In this document: in pieces, positions 1 to 7,272 of the stretch | How the letters are laid out: every line of letters starts with the position of its first letter | Numbering within the stretch: position 1 is the first letter of the stretch | Source of the DNA: Novosphingobium naphthalenivorans NBRC 102051 | GTDB taxonomy: Bacteria; Pseudomonadota; Alphaproteobacteria; Sphingomonadales; Sphingomonadaceae | DNA: 64,000 nucleotides | Assembly: GCF_001590985.1 (NCBI RefSeq) | Contig: NZ_BCTX01000004.1 | Span: 1 to 64,000 of the forward strand | Direction: 5' to 3' | Made by a program: the position numbers and the translations under genes | Notes under the pieces: model-generated | The model's input: only the letters and a program-made list of their open reading frames with translations | Databases searched by the model: none | Told to the model about the DNA's origin: nothing

Positions 1-17
1 TTGAATGTCGATCGGCC

Positions 18-1481
18 CTAGGCCGGGTCCGGCGGAGGCGTCCCGCACTGCGCCAGCAGCAGCCGGCAATGGCCGCGCGATACGTCCTGATGCAGGGCCA
101 GCGGCAGCGCGGCCACGGCATAGAGCGTGAGCGCGGCGAGTACCGGCCAGGCTACCCACTCGGCGCGGCCGATGCTGCGCCACGCCCTTGCCGCGAGCCC
201 GTATCCCAAGAGGAGCGGGATGAAATAGTGATAGAGGTACATCACGCGCTGGCCGTCCAGCCAGACGAGCGCGGCCATGTTCAGCAGCCAGCCGCCCAAC
301 AGCAGCGCCGCCTCCGGATCGTCCCGCAGCCAGCGGCCCCGGCCCATGACGGCGCGGGAAAGGGCCCATAGGACGCCGGCCAGCGAAACCAGCCAGGCCA
401 CACGATTGGGAACGAGCGCGACTGTCGAGACGCGATTGCCGGAGGCATCCCAGCGGTACAGGATCGCACCGCCGCCCAGCAGCCATTGCGCCGGATGCGA
501 GGCATTGGCGTCGCTTCGGGCCATGCCCTGCAGATCATCGCGCATGAAAGCGGCATAATCGGCGCCATAGGCTACGATCGACGGAAGCAGGCCTTCCTGC
601 TGATAGTCCCGCGAGACATGCGCGGCATCGATGCGGCCTGCCCCGGTCGAACCATCGGGCGGCAGCGGGGACATGGCGAGCATGACGGCAAGGACCCAGC
701 CCGCGGCCAATATCGCCGCACCGGCACCGGCACCGATACGGGCCGCAGCGCATCCCCAATCACGCCTGCCCCGATCGCCCCGGCGCAGACAGGGCACCGC
801 CAGCGCGAGGCCGAGCGGGGCAAGCATCAGCGCATTGACCCGCACCATCGCCGCCAGCATGATCGCGGCGCCGAACCCGGCCGACCAGACCCGCGCCCGC
901 ATACCATCGCTGCGCAGTCCCCTGACCGCGCAGATCAGGCCCGCCAGCACGAAGGCGAGCTGGAACGCATCGAGCTGCCCGGCCCGGAACTGGGCCAGAA
1001 GCGCCGTATCGCACAGGAACAGCGGCGTCATCAGCAGCCCCGCGCCGGTGCTGCCGGTCAGGTCCGCCATCAGCAGAAAGAACAGGCCGGCAGCCAGAGC
1101 ACCGAAGATCGCCGGGGCAAGCCGGGGGCCGCGCCAATCAAAGCCCGGTGGCATGTCCTCGCCGCGGATCGACTTGTCCCCGGCGATCTTCCGCCAGTCG
1201 GCATCGCGATTGAGGCCGCTGGCGGCATCGCCACCCGCCATCAGCAGAATGCCGAGCGGCGGATGCGAAGCGAACTGGAGCTGGCCCTGATGCACCCGGG
1301 CCTCGGCCGTTACGTAATAGGCTTCATCCCAGATCGGTCCCGCGACCGCATCGAGGCGCCAGCCGAGCAGGAACCCGGCCAGCGCCACGACTGTCCAAAA
1401 GGCAAGCCTGCGCGCGCGGCGCTCTCCCCAAGGAGGCACGCCGCGCGCAAAAGCCGGAAGCGTGACCTCAGAACGCGACAC
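18..1481 (-). CDS. PMT-like membrane glycosyltransferase
   Basis: Predicted polytopic inner-membrane glycosyltransferase of the protein O-mannosyltransferase (PMT/ArnT, GT-C) type, which moves a sugar from a lipid-linked donor to an acceptor on the periplasmic side. Seen: an N-terminal membrane helix followed by WDEAYY, the acidic pair expected of the GT-C catalytic loop, then HPPLGI, which matches the PMT HPPLGK signature, and about ten further hydrophobic segments ending in HYFIPLLLGYG. The reading frame stays open to 1565, but that start would lie about 100 bases inside the autotransporter gene. GTG at 1481 gives a 14-base overlap and is preferred; GTG at 1439 is also possible. The substrate is not known. 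The overlap with the upstream autotransporter implies co-expression. Confidence 0.75.
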   Translation of the reverse strand: MSRSEVTLPAFARGVPPWGERRARRLAFWTVVALAGFLLGWRLDAVAGPIWDEAYYVTAEARVHQGQLQFASHPPLGILLMAGGDAASGLNRDADWRKIAGDKSIRGEDMPPGFDWRGPRLAPAIFGALAAGLFFLLMADLTGSTGAGLLMTPLFLCDTALLAQFRAGQLDAFQLAFVLAGLICAVRGLRSDGMRARVWSAGFGAAIMLAAMVRVNALMLAPLGLALAVPCLRRGDRGRRDWGCAAARIGAGAGAAILAAGWVLAVMLAMSPLPPDGSTGAGRIDAAHVSRDYQQEGLLPSIVAYGADYAAFMRDDLQGMARSDANASHPAQWLLGGGAILYRWDASGNRVSTVALVPNRVAWLVSLAGVLWALSRAVMGRGRWLRDDPEAALLLGGWLLNMAALVWLDGQRVMYLYHYFIPLLLGYGLAARAWRSIGRAEWVAWPVLAALTLYAVAALPLALHQDVSRGHCRLLLAQCGTPPPDPA

Positions 1482-4400
1482 TGAGCGAAGCGCGGGCCGA
1501 TACACTCGTGCTGTCCGACGTCCGCTCCACTCGCGTGGTGAGCTTCCAGGTGAAGTCATAGCCACCTGCCAACATGCTCGCCTCGCCGATCCACGCGCCC
1601 TTCAGGCTGTCGGGCGTGATCGTGAAGCTGTCGCCCGCGTCATAGCTGTCGCCGCCGTTGAAGTAGGCCGTCGTGCTGCCCAGGTTTCCGGTCAGCACTT
1701 CGCGGCGGCCCGCTTCAACCTGGAAAGTAAGCGGACGCCAGTCGGGCGAGATCGTGCCCAGCGAATAGGCCGCCGTAATGGTCGGCGTCGCCGTCAGCGC
1801 CTTGCTGGTGCGGCTGGCAACGGTCAGCGCGATGGCATCGCTGTCCGCCGTTTCGTCGTAGCCGTTCTCCTTCAGCCACATCTGCTCCAGCTCAATCTTG
1901 GGCTTGAGGCTGAAGCGGCGCGAGGCCTGATAGCGATAGGAGGCGCCGGCAAGCCCCGAAAGCAGCCAGCCCGACCACTTGCCGTCCGATTCATACGTGA
2001 AGTCGGTATCGTCGATGGTGCCGGTGAACGTCCGCGTCGAATCGACCGAGACATGCGCCCCGCCCAGACGCGCCCAGGCCATGAACGGACCCTTCGCGGT
2101 CCGCCAGAACAGGCCGAAATCATGCTGGGTCAGGTCGAGCTTGTCCGTGCCGCCGCTATCCTTCACCGTGCTTTGCAGCCAGGCATAGGACACGCCGACG
2201 TAGCCGATCGACGTGCGCCGTTCGACGCCGGTGGAAATACCCCAACCGGAAACCTTGTAGCCCGCCGTCTGCCCGGCATCGCGCGTGGTGTTCCAGTAGA
2301 CCGGTTCCAGCCACCCGCCGACATCCGAAATATCGAACATCGTGGTATCGTCGCTGATGTGCCGCGCTGCCAGCCGGTCGCCGGTGGTCACGGCGCTGAA
2401 CACGCCGCCCGCATGATCGGGCAGCAGTCCGTCCATCTGGCTCTGCAGGGTGTCCGTATCCTCCACCTCCAGCAGGCTGCTGGTCAGATCGTCGTCGTTC
2501 TGCGCGGTGGCATAGACGGCATCCCACGCCGACGCCGCGGCACGGGTTAGGCCCAGCTCGGAGCCGGTCTTGCGGTTGATCGTCAGGTAGATGTTGTTGG
2601 CATCGGTGGAGACCGAGCCGTCGTAGATGAACGGCAGATCCACCGAAGACGTCAAAGCGCCCTCAACATCGAGATTGTCGGACGTGAGCACGGTGTAGGT
2701 GCCTTCCGCGTCCGCCAGGCTGCTCACCGTCGCGGTGATGCCGGCGCCGTCCTCCAGCGTGGCATTGGTCACGTTGAAGGTCGAGCTTTCATCGCCATCA
2801 ACATAGACGCCGAGCGTGCCGCCCGAGGCGACATAGAGCGTGCCGAAGCTGACCGTCGACGTGTCGCCCGGCGTCAGCGTGCCGCCGTTGACCGTCACGG
2901 TAAGGTTGCCGGCATTGCTGAAGTCGCCCGCATAGCTGGCCGAATCGCTAAGTGTCAGCGTTCCGATCTCGCCGGCGAAATCCATCGTGCCCGAAAAGCT
3001 CGACGTACCCGACATCGTGGCCGTCGCCGTGCCGCTGCCGAAATAGACATCGCCAGTATAGGCCAGATCGCCCGAGAGATTGAGCGTGTCGTTGCCGCCG
3101 TTGAAATAGGTGTCGCCGGAAATCGCACCCGAGGAGGCATTGATCGTATCGTCGCCCGAGCCCAGCAGGATGTTGCCGGTGATCTTGGTATAGACGGTGG
3201 GGTCCACGTCGACGTCATTGTCGTCGAGGTATTCCGCGCTCGTCTCGGCATCATAGTCGTTGAGGTACTGGTTGATCGTCACGCCGGTGGTGTTCGTGGT
3301 CAGGTCGAGCGCAACGCGGGTGTCGGTGCTCGATCCGCTGGCGGTGATGAAGCCGGTGTTGTCGATCGTCGTCAGCGTGCCCGAAAGGTCCTGGATGGCC
3401 GTGGTACTGCCTTCGCCCGGCGAACTGATCGTCGCCGCGATCGAGCCGCTGTTGTAGAGGTAACTGACCGTGCTGCCCGCGTTGATGAGCAGCGCCGTGG
3501 CCGACGAATCGTACGTGGTCGCGCGCACCGTGCCGGAAACGCCAATGCCATCGGTCAGCGTGACATTGCCGCCCGCGCCGCCGATCACCAGGCCATAAGC
3601 GGCGGTGTTGCTGTAATAGGCATTGCCGGCCACCGAGCCTTCGATGGCGATCGAGTAAGTCCCGACATTCGCATCGACCGCGCCGATCGTGATATCGCTG
3701 GTGCCTCCGACCTGCAACGCAGGGCCGTTGCCATAGGACACGATCGAAGCCGTGCCCTCGTCGGAATCGTCCACCCCGTCGCCGTCTTCGTCGTCGTTGC
3801 TGCTGTCGGTGTCCACCGGCGGCGCCGCGATATAGATACCGCCATCGACATTGCCGGTGATCGAAACGGCTGCCGTCCCCGTGCGCAGGGCCGCGCGCGA
3901 CAGATAGATCGTGTCGCTGTCGTCATCGGTATAGGAAGCCGCCTGAGTGACAGTCCCCTGGATCGTGACCGTGCCGGTCACGTCACCATTGACGGCCACC
4001 CCGGTCGCGCCTTCGCCGATCGCCTTCACCGTGCCTTCAACCGTCAGGTCGCCGTCGATCGCCTGGGTCGAGATGCCGGTGGAATAATCGCCGATGACCG
4101 TGATCGTGCCGGTGTTGGTGACGGTGCCGGTATAAGTGCCGTCGAGCACGATGCCGCCCGAGTTCAGCCCCTCGACCTTGATGATCCCTTCGTTGAGGAT
4201 CGTGCCGGAAGCATCGCCGTCGACATAGACGCCGTAACGGTTGCTGGCCTCGGCAATGGCACCGTCAGCAATGGAATTGCCGTCCTCGTCCTCCGGGACA
4301 TAGTCCTCCAGCACGTAGAGGGTCGCGTCCTCGCCGATGGTGATCGTGGAATTCGTGCCCGATTTCACCGTGATCCCGGTCGCACCATCGGCATCGCCCA

Positions 4401-4626
4401 TTTCGATCCCGCCGTCGGTATCGACAGTGGCATCGGAATCGACCGTGATTGCCGAGCCGCTGGACAGCGTGATCGTACCATCTTCTGTGACCGTCACGTC
4501 ACCGGCGCTCGACGTGACGAGAGCCTTGGTTGTGTCGGTGGAAACCGTAGTATCGGCCAGCGCCGGGCCCGCCGCGAGCGCGAGGACGAGAGCGCCAAGG
4601 CTCGTGGAAGCGTGAAGGGATCGCAT
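1468..4626 (-). CDS. Autotransporter (type Va) with beta-helical passenger
   Basis: Secreted or surface protein of the classical autotransporter family, 1052 residues. Seen: a signal peptide (MRSLHAST to PALA, residues 1-24), a long passenger rich in Gly, Thr, Ser, Asp and Val built from short repeated strands (GTVTNTGTI, GTVTIQGTV), typical of a right-handed beta-helix, and a C-terminal domain of about 270 residues with alternating strands ending in SVAF, the terminal Phe expected of an outer-membrane barrel. A very acidic Asp/Glu/Gly segment lies near 3755-3822. The start at 4626 is chosen because an upstream Met (4659) would put a non-signal extension before the signal peptide. The passenger has no recognised enzyme motif, so its role (adhesion, aggregation) is inferred. 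The downstream glycosyltransferase overlaps its 3' end. Confidence 0.9.
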   Translation of the reverse strand: MRSLHASTSLGALVLALAAGPALADTTVSTDTTKALVTSSAGDVTVTEDGTITLSSGSAITVDSDATVDTDGGIEMGDADGATGITVKSGTNSTITIGEDATLYVLEDYVPEDEDGNSIADGAIAEASNRYGVYVDGDASGTILNEGIIKVEGLNSGGIVLDGTYTGTVTNTGTITVIGDYSTGISTQAIDGDLTVEGTVKAIGEGATGVAVNGDVTGTVTIQGTVTQAASYTDDDSDTIYLSRAALRTGTAAVSITGNVDGGIYIAAPPVDTDSSNDDEDGDGVDDSDEGTASIVSYGNGPALQVGGTSDITIGAVDANVGTYSIAIEGSVAGNAYYSNTAAYGLVIGGAGGNVTLTDGIGVSGTVRATTYDSSATALLINAGSTVSYLYNSGSIAATISSPGEGSTTAIQDLSGTLTTIDNTGFITASGSSTDTRVALDLTTNTTGVTINQYLNDYDAETSAEYLDDNDVDVDPTVYTKITGNILLGSGDDTINASSGAISGDTYFNGGNDTLNLSGDLAYTGDVYFGSGTATATMSGTSSFSGTMDFAGEIGTLTLSDSASYAGDFSNAGNLTVTVNGGTLTPGDTSTVSFGTLYVASGGTLGVYVDGDESSTFNVTNATLEDGAGITATVSSLADAEGTYTVLTSDNLDVEGALTSSVDLPFIYDGSVSTDANNIYLTINRKTGSELGLTRAAASAWDAVYATAQNDDDLTSSLLEVEDTDTLQSQMDGLLPDHAGGVFSAVTTGDRLAARHISDDTTMFDISDVGGWLEPVYWNTTRDAGQTAGYKVSGWGISTGVERRTSIGYVGVSYAWLQSTVKDSGGTDKLDLTQHDFGLFWRTAKGPFMAWARLGGAHVSVDSTRTFTGTIDDTDFTYESDGKWSGWLLSGLAGASYRYQASRRFSLKPKIELEQMWLKENGYDETADSDAIALTVASRTSKALTATPTITAAYSLGTISPDWRPLTFQVEAGRREVLTGNLGSTTAYFNGGDSYDAGDSFTITPDSLKGAWIGEASMLAGGYDFTWKLTTRVERTSDSTSVSARASLSVAF

Positions 4627-4700
4627 CGGAAAGACTTTCTCTGGGAAACTGCAACACACCCGAGATCCGGACCGGCCTCGGGTTTCACTCGCGGAAAGGG

Positions 4701-5624
4701 TCAGACGGCAATGCCGATCAGGGCGCTGCCGGTGTAACCGGCCGAAAGGCTGCCGCTGATCGTGGGCGTCTGCTGCGCCATCTGTGCCGCAGTGTTGTCG
4801 CTGAAGATGTTATCCGACGCGAGCGACACCGAGTTGTAGGGCGAGATGCTGGAAGTGTAGCGCGTGTCGCCGGTATAGACGGCGGTGTTGGTGGCCGCCG
4901 GCATCGCCAGCTGGGAGATCAGGCTGGCCGTGCGCCCGGTGCTGGACGTGCCGAGGCCATCGGCGAAGACTTCAAAGTGAATGTGCGGCCAGCGCCCCGA
5001 ATAGCACCCGGGATAAATGGTGGTGAACGTGACCTTGCCGTCGCTGTCCGTCACCTGGACCCCGCGCAACCAGCTCTGCGTGGTCACGCCGCTGGAATAG
5101 AGCGAATAGAGGCCGCTAGCATTGCAATGCCAGATATAGATCGCCGCCCCCTCGATCGGGGCGCAACCGGTGTTCACATCGACCAGCTGCAATTCTAGAT
5201 CCAGCTGCACACCTTCGGTCGTCGTGGTCAAATTGATGAAGCTGGAACGAATGTCGGAACGCACCACCCCGCTCTGGGTCAGCACGTTCGAGGTCGAGCC
5301 GCTCGACGTATTGGTGCCATCGGCCGGATAGGGCCCGTTGGTTTCCGTCGAATCGACCACACAGCTGCTGGCCGAGGAACTGCTCGACGAGGACGATGAA
5401 CTCGACGAGCTGGAACTGGACGACGATGAAGACGAAGAGGAAGACGACGAGGTGGTCGTGCTCGACGTTCCCGATGTCGAGGATCCGTCCCCGCCGCAAG
5501 CAGCAACGGTCGCGGCGGTTCCCGCACTGGCCAGAAATGCCAGGGCCCGCCGCCGGGCCAGCATCTCGCGGCTCATGGCCTTCAGATCATGGAACAGGCC
5601 ATGATCGTGGTCTTGTTCTTGCAT
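4701..5624 (-). CDS. Intradiol ring-cleavage dioxygenase-like Tat lipoprotein with poly-Ser linker
   Basis: Protein of 307 residues related to intradiol dioxygenases (protocatechuate/catechol family), which split aromatic diols with non-haem Fe(III). The four expected iron ligands can be placed: a Tyr in the region YIWHCNASGLY, Tyr in YPGCYSGRW, and the two His of PHIHFE. The N-terminus has a twin-arginine signal (ARRRALAFLAS) ending in a lipobox TVAAC, so export by Tat and lipid anchoring are likely. Between anchor and enzyme lies a run of 26 consecutive serines (residues 59-84). ATG at 5624 is chosen just before MQEQDHDHG; the open frame continues upstream without a credible start. Exported members of this group are often of unknown substrate, so aromatic degradation is not established. 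Confidence 0.85.
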   Translation of the reverse strand: MQEQDHDHGLFHDLKAMSREMLARRRALAFLASAGTAATVAACGGDGSSTSGTSSTTTSSSSSSSSSSSSSSSSSSSSSSSSSSASSCVVDSTETNGPYPADGTNTSSGSTSNVLTQSGVVRSDIRSSFINLTTTTEGVQLDLELQLVDVNTGCAPIEGAAIYIWHCNASGLYSLYSSGVTTQSWLRGVQVTDSDGKVTFTTIYPGCYSGRWPHIHFEVFADGLGTSSTGRTASLISQLAMPAATNTAVYTGDTRYTSSISPYNSVSLASDNIFSDNTAAQMAQQTPTISGSLSAGYTGSALIGIAV

Positions 5625-5787
5625 CGAATTCCCCTCTGCGTTGAGACGGCACGGGGAGCGCCGCCGCCAGAAGCGCAGGAGTGGTCGCCGGCGTTTGCCG
5701 GAAGATTTCAGGAGATTTGCAGGAAGGTTACGAAGCGTCGCACCGGTAGCGGCACCTGCTTTTCCCGGTGCGGCGCTGTTCCGGCCG

Positions 5788-6540
5788 CTACTTTGCCGGC
5801 TGCGCCGCCGCAACCGAGGGAACGAACAGATAACCTTCGTTGCGCACGGTGCGGATGATGTCCTGCCCGCCTTCGCCTTCGGCAAGCTTGCGGCGCAGGC
5901 GCGAGAGCTGGACGTCGATCGCGCGATCGTAATGATCGCTGTCCTCGCCGCGCGACCAGTCGAGCAGCTGGTCGCGAGTCAGCACGCGGCGCGGATGCTC
6001 GGCAAAGGCGCGCAGCAGGCGGAATTCGCCATCGGACAGCGTGATAAGCTGGTTGGCGGGATCGAACAGCAGCCGCAACCCCAGATCCATCCGCCACCCG
6101 GCGAAATGCAGTCCTTCGCCCGAATCGGCTTCGACCGGCACCGGCGCGTCTTCCTCGATCGCTCTTGGAGGCGGATTGTGACGGCGCAGGACCGTACGGA
6201 TCCGGGCCAGCAGTTCGCGCGGATTGCACGGCTTGGCGAGATAATCGTCCGCACCCATTTCCAAGCCGACGATGCGGTCGACATCGGTGCCGACGGCAGA
6301 CAGCATAATCACCGGCGGCGCATCGGGGCCAAGCTGGCGCAGCGCGGTCAACCCATCCTCACGCGGCATCATCACATCGAGCACGATAAGGTCGAAATGT
6401 TCGCGTCCCAGCAGCTCCCGCATAGCCGGAGGGTCCGCCGCAACGGCGGTTTCATATCCGTGCTTCGCGAGAAATTCGCTGATCAGCGAGCGGATACCCT
6501 CGTCATCGTCAACGATGAGGATGCGGGTCTGCAGGTCCAT
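5788..6540 (-). CDS. OmpR/PhoB-family response regulator
   Basis: Two-component response regulator of 250 residues. The receiver domain (residues 1-125) has the acidic cluster VDDDE (11-14), phospho-acceptor Asp55 in VLDVMMP, a conserved Ser in MLSAVG and Lys in LAKP. The C-terminal half is a winged-helix DNA-binding domain with DGEFRLLRAF, RVLTRDQLLDW and a recognition region RAIDVQLSRLRRKL. ATG at 6540 is chosen so that the protein begins directly with the receiver fold; an upstream Met at 6561 adds seven residues. The gene is divergent from the histidine kinase at 7273, with about 730 bases between, and they probably form a pair, though no direct evidence of partnership is visible. Confidence 0.9.
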   Translation of the reverse strand: MDLQTRILIVDDDEGIRSLISEFLAKHGYETAVAADPPAMRELLGREHFDLIVLDVMMPREDGLTALRQLGPDAPPVIMLSAVGTDVDRIVGLEMGADDYLAKPCNPRELLARIRTVLRRHNPPPRAIEEDAPVPVEADSGEGLHFAGWRMDLGLRLLFDPANQLITLSDGEFRLLRAFAEHPRRVLTRDQLLDWSRGEDSDHYDRAIDVQLSRLRRKLAEGEGGQDIIRTVRNEGYLFVPSVAAAQPAK

Positions 6541-7272
6541 CGGAGGCGTTTCTAATAGCATCCGCCCGCAATAGAAACCCCGTGTACTCCGCGCATTTCA
6601 GGAGCGGGGCGATTTCGGATCACCTTTGAAATGCGATTGCAAAACCCGTGAAATGCAGCAGCAAACTGCAAGGTCCAGATCCTTGGCCATGGAAAGTCGA
6701 ACGCGCTTAGAATCGTTTCGGGCGAGCGGCTTTGCGAAGCACCTGGCTCTCGGCCTCCCCCCCGCTTTCGCGAAGTCCGTCATGCCCGAAGCGTTCCAAG
6801 CCACCATCCGTGACGCCGCCGCCATGGCGCCGGGTGGTGCCGGGGCCGTTCGCCGGGCAGGAATCGAAGTCGCACCCGCCCTGCCCGGCGACGGCCCCGG
6901 ATCTCATTCCGGATCCGGGATCACCGTGCCTTTCTCGCCAGAGACGGCACGGCCAGACCGCGGTCCGGTTCATCGACCCGAAAGTGACACAGGCGCATGC
7001 TACCCGCCGCGCCGCACGTCCGCCCGAGCCACCCCGCCGGGCCCGGACCAGAGATATTCCGCCCCGATGCCGTGCGAAACGCCGCACGCACCGGAAGCGG
7101 CCCGAGGTGACCGTTCCCGCATACCGGCCTTGCTGCCGGAAGCGGGAACGCGGAGCGGGAACAGGAGGGACGTGTCCCTCTCTCCTGTACCCGCTCCGCA
7201 ATCTTCCCGGCGCTGTGCGAGCGCCACGCGGCCTTCTCGCATTCCCTGCGAAATTCTGGCAAATCGGCAGCC
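6541..7272. other. Long intergenic region between regulator and kinase genes
   Basis: About 730 bases between two divergent genes with no convincing coding content. Open frames exist on both strands but have skewed composition (rich in Arg, Pro, Ser), no recognisable family and no ribosome-binding site. The region must hold the promoters of both the response regulator and the kinase. Its kinase-proximal end carries two strong stem-loops (7112-7199), annotated separately. Confidence 0.6.
7112..7199 (+). other. Two adjacent stem-loops upstream of the histidine kinase
   Basis: First hairpin: CGTTCCCGC (7112-7120) pairs perfectly with GCGGGAACG (7142-7150), with an inner CCGGC/GCCGG stem. Second hairpin: the 18 bases at 7150-7167 pair with 7182-7199 with one mismatch, around the small palindrome GGGACGTGTCCC. 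They end 73 bases before the kinase start. No uridine run follows, so simple intrinsic termination is unlikely. They may belong to the mRNA leader, to a small RNA or to a repeat element. Confidence 0.55.
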
